Notes under the pieces: generated by a model
What the model saw: only the letters and a program-made list of their open reading frames with translations
Database searches by the model: none
Told to the model about the DNA's origin: nothing
Part shown: positions 51,139 to 59,235 of the stretch, one piece after another
Position numbering within the stretch: position 1 is the stretch's first letter
How the letters are laid out: every line of letters starts with the position of its first letter
Made by a program: the position numbers and the translations under genes
Assembly (NCBI RefSeq): GCF_009834185.1
Contig: NZ_CP047173.1
Span: forward strand, 3,720,001 to 3,784,000
DNA length: 64,000 bases
Source: Rathayibacter sp. VKM Ac-2760
GTDB lineage: Bacteria; Actinomycetota; Actinomycetes; Actinomycetales; Microbacteriaceae
Reading direction: 5' to 3'

Positions 51139-52008
51139 TCAGGTGGCGCTGCGCTTCCCGGAGGAGGCCAGCTCACCCGACCCGGCGGTGTTCTCGGGGG
51201 CGGTGCCGATCGCGGCGGGGCGCTGGCCGTTCTCGGACGCGGTGCCGGTCAGGGCCGGGCCGCGGCGGAAGGACTCACCGCGGCGCTGGTTGCTGCGGTT
51301 CGCGGTGACGCGCTCCCGCGAGATGCGGATGTTGTAGAGCACGAACGCGAGGGCGATGAAGGCGAGGAAGACGCCGAGACCGGTGATCGCGATCGGGATG
51401 ATCGGGTTCGACCCCTCCTGCTCGACGGCCGCACCCTGGTCGGTGACCTGGAGGGTGACGCGGAGCTCGGGGGCGACGCCCTGGGCGTCCTGCTGGGCGC
51501 CGACGTAGGTCTGGAAGACCGTGGACGCGGTCTGCGAGATCAGGACGGCGCGATCCGGGTCCGTCGACTCGCCGACGATCGAGAGGATCGGGAGGCTGAA
51601 GCGGCCCGGGTTCTGCTCGCTGCCGGCGGGCTGCGTCGTGCGGCGGACGGCACTGAGCGACTCGGTGTCCGTGAAGCCGCCGATGGCGGCCTCGACCTGC
51701 GCGCGGATCTCGGAGCCGCTGACGAGGTAGGCGTAGATGACCGCCGTGTTGGTCAGGTCGTTCTGCTGCGCCTCCGAGGTCCCCTCGGTGATGGCCTGGC
51801 CGGGCTCGACGGCCTGGTACGGGTTGCGCGCGCCACCGCCGAGCAGGAGCGTGGTGTCGGAGCGGTAGGCGGCCTCGGCGCGCGAGACGATCTCACCGTC
51901 CTTGACGGTGTAGCCGGCGACCATGGCGGCCAGGACGGCGACCACGAGGCCGACCGCGAGGAGCCATTTGTAGCTCCAGAGCACTCGAAGGTAGAGGGGG
52001 ACGGACAT
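51139..52008 (-). CDS. Wzz/PCP-type chain-length determinant
   Basis: A 289-residue protein: an N-terminal Wzz segment (LYLRVLWSYKWLLAVGLVVA) with transmembrane helix 1, an extracytoplasmic coil region, and a second helix near residues 210-235 (PIIPIAITGLGVFLAFIALA). It ends in a cytoplasmic tail without Walker motifs. It therefore lacks the fused BY-kinase domain, and no separate kinase gene is nearby, so regulation by tyrosine phosphorylation is not supported here. First gene of the leftward operon. Confidence 0.8.
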   Translation of the reverse strand: MSVPLYLRVLWSYKWLLAVGLVVAVLAAMVAGYTVKDGEIVSRAEAAYRSDTTLLLGGGARNPYQAVEPGQAITEGTSEAQQNDLTNTAVIYAYLVSGSEIRAQVEAAIGGFTDTESLSAVRRTTQPAGSEQNPGRFSLPILSIVGESTDPDRAVLISQTASTVFQTYVGAQQDAQGVAPELRVTLQVTDQGAAVEQEGSNPIIPIAITGLGVFLAFIALAFVLYNIRISRERVTANRSNQRRGESFRRGPALTGTASENGQRPAAIGTAPENTAGSGELASSGKRSAT

Positions 52009-52478
52009 CTCGGTCTCGACTTCCAGACGGCGAGGTGTGAGGACCTCGGGGCGACGCGCCGCGTGCTCGGAGGTTGCACTGCTGCTGCAATCGTTGGAGC
52101 AACGCCTCCGTCCATCACGGCGGTGATGGCGGAACGGGGTTTGCGGCTGTCGAGGTGTCGACGGAGCCAAGTGCGAAGGGCGGATTGAGTGGTGGTGGTG
52201 CGCCGAGTGGTAGTTCTGCGCTGTGCTCGCACCGGTCTTCGGGCATGCCTCGAAGGGGCCGGAACGAGCACGACACCGGGACCCCGCGAGTGCGGTGCCC
52301 CGACACACTCATTGTGACCATAACCCACGGCATGCGGATGCCGGAAGTATTGCGTCTGTGTTAAGTCTGCGGGATCGACGACCCGCCGAGCCGGGAGTGG
52401 ACTTGCTTTCCTCTCAGGTCACCCACGATGGTGGCTAGTGTTCATTCCTGAGCGCGCCGCCCTCACGACAGGAGACGC
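52009..52478. promoter_or_regulatory. Divergent control region of the two exopolysaccharide operons
   Basis: A 470-base gap with no credible gene and locally lower G+C near 52310-52370. It contains TTGCA...TGCAA arms around 52075-52096 and a GCATGC/GCATCC-like block at 52331-52345. The ATCGTGGG motif seen at 42024 and 43952 recurs here in opposite orientation at 52422-52431. Long leaders on both sides are expected. Confidence 0.5.
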
Positions 52479-53858
52479 ATGGATGAAGAGCACCAGTGCT
52501 CCACCACTGCCGCAGCCCCACCCGACCACGACGACAGCACCGACCGAGACTCCGACGTCCGTCCTGTGACGACCGTCCCGTCCGCCGTGCCCGCAGGCGG
52601 CTCCGACGACGCGCCGCTGTCGGTGCTCTACTCCTTCCCGCACGGCATCGGCTCTCCCGGCATCGGCTGGACGGCGCTGCACCAGGTGCGCGCACTCGTC
52701 GCCGCCGGCCACCGCGTCACGGTCGTCGCCGCATCGGTGACCGAGTCGCTCGGCCCGGTCGCCCGCGTCGCCACGACCCTGACACTCGGCGGTGTGCGCC
52801 TGCCGCACCGCCTCTTCGGCCGCTCGAGCTCGATCGCCCACCACGACCGGGTCGCCGCACGGATCCTCGCCGAGGGCGACTACGACATCGTGCACGGCTG
52901 GCCGTGGGGCTCCGCCCGCACCTTCGACGAGGCCGCCCGCCAGGGCGTCCCCTCGGTGCGCGAGGCCCCCAACACGCACACGGCGCACGCCTTCGAGGTC
53001 GTCGCCGAGGAGTACGAGCGCCTGGGCATCACGCCGCCCGTCGGCTCCCCGCACACCTACAACGCGGTGCGCCTGCGCCGCGAGGAGCGCGAGTGGGCCG
53101 CAGCGACCGCGATCCTGGTCCCCTCGGCGTCCGTCGAGAGCACCTTCCTCGAGAAGGGCTTCTCGCCGCGGAAGCTGCTCCGCCACCGCTACGGCGCCCT
53201 GGTCGACACCACCCGCACCGTCGATCCCGACCCGCGGGACGCTCCCGACCACGTCTTCACCGCCGTCTTCGTCGGCCGGATCGAGCCGCGCAAGGGGCTG
53301 CTCTACGCCCTGCAGGCCTGGCAGGCCTCGAAGGCCGCCACGACCGGCCGCTTCCTGGTCTACGGCGACTTCACGCCCGGCTACCGCGAGCGACTCGCCG
53401 GACTGCTCGAGCAGCCGAGCGTCGAGCTCCGCGGCTTCACCGACGACGTCGCCGAGGTGTTCGCGAACGCCGACGTGATGGTCCTGCCGACCATCGAGGA
53501 GGGCAGCGCTCTGGTCACGTCGGAGGCGCAGGCCGCCGGCTGCGTGCCGCTGGTCTCCTCCGCCGCCGGGGCGAATCTCGAGGACGGCGTGCAGGGGCTC
53601 GTGCACGAGCCGCGCGACGTCGAGACGCTCACCGCGCACCTCGACCTGGTCTTCTCGGACCGCGCGCTGCTCGCGCGCCTGCGCCGCGCCGCCCTCGACA
53701 ACCGCGAGAACCTGACCTGGGAGCGCGCGAGCATCGACCTCGTCGCTGCCTACCGCGCCGCGATCGCCCTCGTGCAGGACGACGCGGCGGGGACCGACTC
53801 CGCCACCGCCACCGCCACCGCCCGTCGAGCGGGCCAGCCGAGGAACGACCAGCCGTGA
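52479..53858 (+). CDS. Glycosyltransferase, GT4 family
   Basis: A 459-residue GT-B enzyme. The N-domain (VLYSFPHGIGSPGIGWTALH) has the Gly-rich acceptor loop. In the C-domain VFVGRIEPRKGLLYALQAWQ precedes MVLPTIEEGSALVTSEAQAA (the E-x7-E donor motif). A 45-residue acidic N-terminal extension and a Thr/Ala tail are low-complexity. AGGAG four bases before the ATG. First gene of the rightward operon; GTGA overlap with the next. Confidence 0.85.
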   Translation: MDEEHQCSTTAAAPPDHDDSTDRDSDVRPVTTVPSAVPAGGSDDAPLSVLYSFPHGIGSPGIGWTALHQVRALVAAGHRVTVVAASVTESLGPVARVATTLTLGGVRLPHRLFGRSSSIAHHDRVAARILAEGDYDIVHGWPWGSARTFDEAARQGVPSVREAPNTHTAHAFEVVAEEYERLGITPPVGSPHTYNAVRLRREEREWAAATAILVPSASVESTFLEKGFSPRKLLRHRYGALVDTTRTVDPDPRDAPDHVFTAVFVGRIEPRKGLLYALQAWQASKAATTGRFLVYGDFTPGYRERLAGLLEQPSVELRGFTDDVAEVFANADVMVLPTIEEGSALVTSEAQAAGCVPLVSSAAGANLEDGVQGLVHEPRDVETLTAHLDLVFSDRALLARLRRAALDNRENLTWERASIDLVAAYRAAIALVQDDAAGTDSATATATARRAGQPRNDQP

Positions 53859-54820
53859 ACGCCCCCGTCCCCAGTCCTGCAGCGCTCCGCCTCCGCGACG
53901 TCTCGATCATCCTCTGCACCCGGGAGCGGCCCGACATGCTGCGCGGCGCGCTCGCGGCGATCGCGGCCGGCACCGACCCCGAGGTCGAGGTGATCGTCGT
54001 CGACTCCGCCTCGACCGACTCCCGCACCCGCGAGGTCGCGCTCCAGGCGGGCACGCGCTACGTGCGCACCGACACCAAGGGCCTCTCGATCGCGCGGAAT
54101 CTCGGGCTCGACTCGAGCGATCGGCCGATCGTGGTCTACACGGACGACGACTGCTCGCCGACGCCCGGCTGGATCGAGGCGCTGCTCCGCGCCTTCGAGG
54201 ACGAGCAGATCACCGTGGCGACCGGCCGGATGCTCGACCACGAGCTCGTCGCCACCGACGTGCCGCCGACCGAGCGCATCGTCTACCGCTCGGCCGTGCG
54301 CGGCCTCGACGCCGGCCACGGCGCCGTGATGGCGTTCCGCCGCGACGTCCTGCAGACCCTCGGCGGCTTCGACGACACCCTGGGCGCCGGCCGCTACCTC
54401 GCCGGCGCCGAGGACCTCGACATCTTCTGCCGCGCTCTCGCGGCGGGCGGCACCGCCGTCTTCGTGCCCGACAGCGTCGTGCTGCACGTCAACACCCGCA
54501 ATCCCGTCGCGTACCGACGCCTGATGCGCGGCTACGGCCTCGGCCTCGGCGCACTGGTGGGCAAGTGGTGGCGCCTCTCGCCGAAGGTCGGCGCCCGGCT
54601 GACGGCGACCCTCGCGGTGCGCAGCGGCCGCCGGCTGGCGCGCTCGGCGAAGAACCGCGGCCGCGGGGCGCGCGACGAGCTGGCGATGGTCGAGGGCATC
54701 CTGCGCGGCTACCTGCGCTCGCGCCACCTCCGCCTCTCCGGCTCGACCTTCGTCGACGAGCACCCGCCGACCCCCATCCGGCTGCCCGCCGTCCCGCGGC
54801 CCGCCGACTCCCCGAGCTGA
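53855..54820 (+). CDS. Glycosyltransferase family 2
   Basis: A 321-residue GT-A enzyme. SIILCTRERPDMLRGALAAI opens the nucleotide-binding fold, IVVYTDDDCSP carries the D-x-D, and AGAEDLDIFCRAL is the E-D acceptor motif. The last third is basic and Arg-rich. GTG at 53855 overlaps the preceding stop. Adds one sugar of the repeat unit; donor unknown. Confidence 0.87.
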   Translation: MNAPVPSPAALRLRDVSIILCTRERPDMLRGALAAIAAGTDPEVEVIVVDSASTDSRTREVALQAGTRYVRTDTKGLSIARNLGLDSSDRPIVVYTDDDCSPTPGWIEALLRAFEDEQITVATGRMLDHELVATDVPPTERIVYRSAVRGLDAGHGAVMAFRRDVLQTLGGFDDTLGAGRYLAGAEDLDIFCRALAAGGTAVFVPDSVVLHVNTRNPVAYRRLMRGYGLGLGALVGKWWRLSPKVGARLTATLAVRSGRRLARSAKNRGRGARDELAMVEGILRGYLRSRHLRLSGSTFVDEHPPTPIRLPAVPRPADSPS

Positions 54821-54858
54821 CCGCTCCCCTCCGCCGCCTCCGACCAGGGAGCACCGCC

Positions 54859-56256
54859 ATGACCCGACCCCCTCGCCGCACCGGGCGACCGCACGCCGAG
54901 CCGCTGCGCACCCTCGACGAGAAGTTCGTCTCGAACGCCGTCGTCTACGAGGTCGCGCGGCCGACCGGCTCGATGATCGTCGACGGCGCCCCGTTCCGCC
55001 GCGCCGACGGCTCGCTCGACCGCGACCTCGTCTACTCGGCCTGGGAGGCGTTCATCCGGACGTCGCCCGCCGTGCGCCAGCGCCTCGCCCGCGCCCCGCT
55101 CGGGCTGTTCACGCCGTCGTGGGTGTCGGTCGACGCCATCGACGTGCGCGACCACGTGCGCTTCCACCCGGGCGTCGTCGAGTGGGACCCGCGGCACGTC
55201 GAGCTGCTCACCGGCGCCTTCAACGGACCGATGGATCCGAAGGGCCCGCTCTGGGACATCCTCGTGATCGAGCTCTCGACCGGGCAGCTGGGCTTCGCGG
55301 TCCGCATCCACCACGCGCTCGGCGACGGGATGTTCGGGCTGGTGCTGATCCAGGCGTTCACCTCGGGCGAGCCGATCGAGTTCCCGCCGTACTCCCGCGC
55401 ACCGATGCGCTTCCCGGACGACCCGCGACCGCCGCGCGGCCCGCTCTCGCTCACGCTCGCCGCGCGCCGGCAGATCGCGTCGACGCACGCCTCGCTCGCG
55501 GACGAGTGGGCCGAGTGGAAGCGCAAGCCGCTGAAGAAGCGGATCACCCGGGTGGGCGGCCGCAACATCCGCTCCGCCCGCGACTGGTGGATCCGCCGCT
55601 CGGGACTGCTCGAGCGCAGCATCAAGCCGCGCGACGCCGCGATCCTCACCGCCGACCTCAAGACGGCGAAGGCGGCGGCCCGCGCGGCCGGCGGCTCGGT
55701 CGCCGACCTCACCGTCGCACTCGCACTGCACGCCTTCGCGGCCCTGCACCCGGAGCGCGCCGAGATCGCGACGCTGGTGCCCGTGTCGCCGCGCCGGGAG
55801 AAGAACGAGGTCAAGCGCAACCACGTGTCGATGGTGCGGGTCGCCGTGCCGGTGTCGCTCGGGCTGGCGGAGACCGTGGCGAGCGTGCGCGAGCAGGTGC
55901 AGCTCGCCGTCGAGACCGGTGAGAGCGGGATCACCCGCGGCCGGAAGGACTGGCAGGGCTACGCCTCCTACCTCCCCGTCTTCCTCCGCCCGCGCTGGTT
56001 CGGGCAGGCCGAGCTGGCGTCGATGACGCTCTGGCCGGTCACCGAGCCCGACGACGAGGCCGCGGTGTTCGCGAGCTCGTTCATGAAGCGCCTCGACATC
56101 GCGATATCTGTCCGCTCGGACCTCGACGCGGACCTCTTCATCGACTCGATCGCGCGCTCGCTGACCGAGATCGGCGCTCCGGTGATCGATCCGCTCGCGG
56201 AGCAGACCCCCGCCGGATCGCCGGACGACCACGAACCGAACGGAGCCGGCCGATGA
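54859..56256 (+). CDS. WS/DGAT-type O-acyltransferase
   Basis: A 465-residue member of the wax-ester synthase/diacylglycerol acyltransferase superfamily. The catalytic HHxxxDG is in VRIHHALGDGMFGLVLIQAF. MDPKGPLWDILVIE precedes it, and the C-terminal half has the GSVADLTVALALHAF helix. The family esterifies fatty acyl-CoA to alcohols. Its place between glycosyltransferase and acetyltransferase genes, with ATGA coupling downstream, suggests acylation of the polysaccharide or a glycolipid rather than storage lipid synthesis. Confidence 0.83.
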   Translation: MTRPPRRTGRPHAEPLRTLDEKFVSNAVVYEVARPTGSMIVDGAPFRRADGSLDRDLVYSAWEAFIRTSPAVRQRLARAPLGLFTPSWVSVDAIDVRDHVRFHPGVVEWDPRHVELLTGAFNGPMDPKGPLWDILVIELSTGQLGFAVRIHHALGDGMFGLVLIQAFTSGEPIEFPPYSRAPMRFPDDPRPPRGPLSLTLAARRQIASTHASLADEWAEWKRKPLKKRITRVGGRNIRSARDWWIRRSGLLERSIKPRDAAILTADLKTAKAAARAAGGSVADLTVALALHAFAALHPERAEIATLVPVSPRREKNEVKRNHVSMVRVAVPVSLGLAETVASVREQVQLAVETGESGITRGRKDWQGYASYLPVFLRPRWFGQAELASMTLWPVTEPDDEAAVFASSFMKRLDIAISVRSDLDADLFIDSIARSLTEIGAPVIDPLAEQTPAGSPDDHEPNGAGR

Positions 56257-56786
56257 GCCAGGGCGGCGGACCGCTGCGCACCCTCACCAAGGTGCGCACC
56301 TACCTGCAGGCCGTGCGCCTGCTGCACTTCCACGCGTACAGCCACGCCGACCAGGTGCCGCGCCTCACCCGCGGCGCCGGCGTCTCGTTCGCGCCGAACG
56401 TGTCGTTCCGGAACGCGGAGCGGATCACGCTCGGCGCCGGCACCCACATCGGCGAGAACTCGCTGCTCTGGGCCGGCAACAGCACCGGCCGGATCACCCT
56501 CGGCCCGAAGTGCCTGCTGGCGCCGAACGTGACGATCACCGCCTCCAACTACGGCATCGTCCAGGGCACGCCCGTGATGGACCAGCCGAAGATCGAGAAG
56601 GACATCGTGATCGGCCGCGACGTCTGGCTCGGCGCGAACGTGGTCGTCGTCGCGGGCGTCACCATCGGCGACGGCGCGATCGTCGGTGCGGGGGCCGTGG
56701 TCACCAAGGACCTGCCGGCGAACTGCATCGCCGGCGGCGTGCCCGCCAAGGTCATCGGACAGCGACCGGAGGCCGATCGTGCCTGA
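56253..56786 (+). CDS. Hexapeptide-repeat acetyltransferase (WbbJ-like)
   Basis: A 177-residue beta-helix enzyme. Repeats run from GVSFAPNVSFRNAERITLGA to DVWLGANVVVVAGVTIGDG. Where related enzymes have their catalytic His, here the segment reads TITASNYGIVQGTPV, with no His, so activity or mechanism may differ. Coupled to the upstream acyltransferase (ATGA) and overlapping the next gene by 8 bases. Confidence 0.8.
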   Translation: MSQGGGPLRTLTKVRTYLQAVRLLHFHAYSHADQVPRLTRGAGVSFAPNVSFRNAERITLGAGTHIGENSLLWAGNSTGRITLGPKCLLAPNVTITASNYGIVQGTPVMDQPKIEKDIVIGRDVWLGANVVVVAGVTIGDGAIVGAGAVVTKDLPANCIAGGVPAKVIGQRPEADRA

Positions 56787-57783
56787 GGCCGTGGACACGA
56801 GCCTGGCGATCGTGGTCGTCAGCTACAACACCCGCGAGAAGACGCTGGCCTGCCTCGCGTCGATCCCGCGCGGCGACGCCCCGACGCCGCCGCACGTCAT
56901 CGTCGTCGACAACGGCTCGGAAGACGGCAGTGCGGAGGCGATCCGCGCCGCGCACCCCGACGCGACCGTGATCGAGGCGGGCGACAACCTCGGCTTCGCG
57001 CGCGGCGTCAACCGCGGCGTCGCGGCGGCGACCGAGCGCTTCGTGCTGCTGCTGAACCCGGACACGCTCGTGCTCGAGGGCTCGTTCCGGGCGCTGATCG
57101 AGTTCGCCGTCGCGAACCCGCGCTACGGCGTCTACGGCGGCCGCACCCTCCGGCCCGACGGCTCCGTCGACCCCTCCTCGTGCTGGGGGGCGCCGAGCCT
57201 GTGGTCGCTGCTCACCTATGCGACCATGCTCTCCACGGCGTTCCGCGGCAACCCGCTGCTCGACCCGGAGTCGCTCGGCGGCTGGGAGCGCGACAGCGTC
57301 CGCGAGGTGCCGATCATCACCGGCTGCCTGCTGCTGATGCAGCGCGACGAGTACGAGCGCGTCGGCCGGCTCGACGAGCGCTTCTTCCTCTACGGCGAGG
57401 ACGCCGAGTTCTCGATCCGCGCCCGTCGCGCGGGCCTGCACCCGGTGATCGTGCCGACCGCCGTCATCGTGCACGACGTCGGCGCCTCCACCCGCGACGC
57501 GGCGACCGCCGGCAACTCCGGCCGCAAGATGTGCATGGTGATGGCGGGCAAGGCCACGATGATCCGGCTGTCCTGGCAGCCGCTGCCGGCGCGGATCGGC
57601 ATCGCGCTGCTCCAGGCCGGCGCGCTCGTGCGCACCGTGCTCGAGACCGCGACCCGCCGCAAGCGCCGCGCCTGGACCGAGGTCTGGCAGCGCCGAGCCG
57701 ACTGGCGCGTGGGCTACCCGGAGGCCGAGCGCACCCTGTTCGGCCGGGTGCCCGGCACCGGCGCGGCGGAGGTCGCCCGATGA
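56779..57783 (+). CDS. Glycosyltransferase family 2, rhamnosyltransferase-like
   Basis: A 334-residue GT-A enzyme with LAIVVVSYNTREKTLACLAS, LLNPDTLVLEG (N-P-D in place of D-x-D, typical of WbbL-like rhamnosyltransferases) and RLDERFFLYGEDAEFSIRAR (acceptor E-D). GGAGG seven bases before the GTG at 56779. Likely transfers rhamnose or a similar 6-deoxysugar; inferred from the motif variant. Confidence 0.85.
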   Translation: MPEAVDTSLAIVVVSYNTREKTLACLASIPRGDAPTPPHVIVVDNGSEDGSAEAIRAAHPDATVIEAGDNLGFARGVNRGVAAATERFVLLLNPDTLVLEGSFRALIEFAVANPRYGVYGGRTLRPDGSVDPSSCWGAPSLWSLLTYATMLSTAFRGNPLLDPESLGGWERDSVREVPIITGCLLLMQRDEYERVGRLDERFFLYGEDAEFSIRARRAGLHPVIVPTAVIVHDVGASTRDAATAGNSGRKMCMVMAGKATMIRLSWQPLPARIGIALLQAGALVRTVLETATRRKRRAWTEVWQRRADWRVGYPEAERTLFGRVPGTGAAEVAR

Positions 57784-58934
57784 TCGCCGGGGGCACCCGC
57801 ACCCTGCGCGGTCGCCTGCGCACCCGCCTGCGCGGACTGCTCTCCGGCGAGGACGCCCGCAGCCGGCGCCTGCGGGTCGAGGCCGAGCCGGCCTTCCGCA
57901 CCCGCTACGCGAACCCCTACAACGCGCGGCTCTACACGGCGATGACCGCGGAGGGCGTGCTCGTGCGCGACCTCTCCTGGGCGCGCCTGCTGCTCGCGAA
58001 GGTCGACGTGGTGCACCTGCACTGGCCCGACCTCACCTTCCTCAGCGGCATCCGCCGCTACCGGATCGTCGCGCGGCTGGTCTTCTTCTTCGCCTTCCTC
58101 CGAGTCGCCCGCCTGCGCGGCACGCGGCTGATCTGGACGGCGCACAACGTGGCCTCGCACGAGGAGCGGGCCACCCCGTTCCTGCGCAACTGGTACCGAC
58201 GGCTGCTGACCGAGAACCTCGACGCGATCCTCTGCCTCTCCGAGGAGGGCGTGATCGCGATGCGCCGCTCCTACCCGGAGCTCGCCGGGGTGCCGGCGTT
58301 CGTCACTCCGCACGGGCACTACCGGCACGACTACGACTTCTCCGCGAGTCGCGCCGAGGCGCGCGCGGAGCTCGGCGTGGATCCGGACGCGCGGCTCGTC
58401 GTGTCGGTCGGCCAGATCCGGCCTTACAAGAACGTGCCGACCCTGATCGAGCGCTTCCGCGACCGCGAGGACGACGGCACGCTGCTCGCAGTCGCCGGCA
58501 ACCCCGCCCGCGGGCCGCTGCGCGGCGTGATCGAGGAGGCGGCGGCGGGAGATGCGCGCATCCGGCTCGAGCTCTCCTTCCTCAGCGACGAGCGGATGGC
58601 GCTCTGGCTGCGCGCGAGCGACCTGGTCGTGCTGCCCTACTCGGCGATCCAGAACTCCGGATCCGCGATCCTCGCCGTCTCGGCCGACCGCCCCGTGCTC
58701 GTGCCCGACCTCGGTGCGATGCACGAGCTGGCCGCGCTGGTCGGCAGCGACTGGGTGCGGCTCTACGACGGCGCCTTCGACACCGCCGCGCTCGACGACG
58801 CGCTCGCCTGGCTCGACGAGCGGCCGGTCGCGGACGACGCCTCGGCCGACCTCTCGGCGCTGGAGTGGGACGCGATCGCCCGCTCGACGATCGAGGTCTA
58901 TCGGCGCGTGCTGCGCGCGCCGCGCCCGCGCTGA
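57780..58934 (+). CDS. Glycosyltransferase, GT-B fold (GT4-like)
   Basis: A 384-residue enzyme. VVHLHWPDLTFLSGIRRYR and LIWTAHNVASHEERATPFLR form the N-domain. VVSVGQIRPYKNVPTLIERF and LVVLPYSAIQNSGSAILAVS form the C-domain, in which the usual E-x7-E motif is replaced by Q-N-S-G-S. The Arg-rich N-terminus could contact membrane. Last gene of the operon (ATGA overlap), followed by dispersed repeats that may end transcription. Confidence 0.82.
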   Translation: MIAGGTRTLRGRLRTRLRGLLSGEDARSRRLRVEAEPAFRTRYANPYNARLYTAMTAEGVLVRDLSWARLLLAKVDVVHLHWPDLTFLSGIRRYRIVARLVFFFAFLRVARLRGTRLIWTAHNVASHEERATPFLRNWYRRLLTENLDAILCLSEEGVIAMRRSYPELAGVPAFVTPHGHYRHDYDFSASRAEARAELGVDPDARLVVSVGQIRPYKNVPTLIERFRDREDDGTLLAVAGNPARGPLRGVIEEAAAGDARIRLELSFLSDERMALWLRASDLVVLPYSAIQNSGSAILAVSADRPVLVPDLGAMHELAALVGSDWVRLYDGAFDTAALDDALAWLDERPVADDASADLSALEWDAIARSTIEVYRRVLRAPRPR

Positions 58935-58946
58935 GCCGCGCGCGAC

Positions 58947-59023
58947 CCTTGCTGATCGAGTAGCCCGCGCGGCGGGCGACCCTTGCTGATCGAGTAGCCC
59001 GCGCAGCGGGCGTATCGAGATCC
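58947..59023. repeat. Two direct copies of the dispersed palindromic repeat
   Basis: Copy A 58947-58979 is truncated after GGCGGGCGAC. Copy B 58980-59023 is complete (CCTTGCTGATCGAGTAGC...GCGTATCGAGATCC). They lie at the 3' end of the exopolysaccharide operon. The rest of the 58935-59235 gap shows no gene. Confidence 0.8.
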
Positions 59024-59235
59024 GCCCTCCTCCACACCCCCTCTGCAGAACCCGCCCGCTGAGAAATCACGAAGAGTAGTGCGCCGGAAACCCAGGGCGG
59101 CTAGCTTGGGGTCCTGAATCCCCCTCGCACTCCTCCGCCGGTCGCCCGCATGCGCCGGCGGTCGTCGGCCACCGCTGCCCGGCGAGCCCTCCGGTTCCCT
59201 CCGCCCCGCCCGCCGCACAGAAACACAGGACCTCC

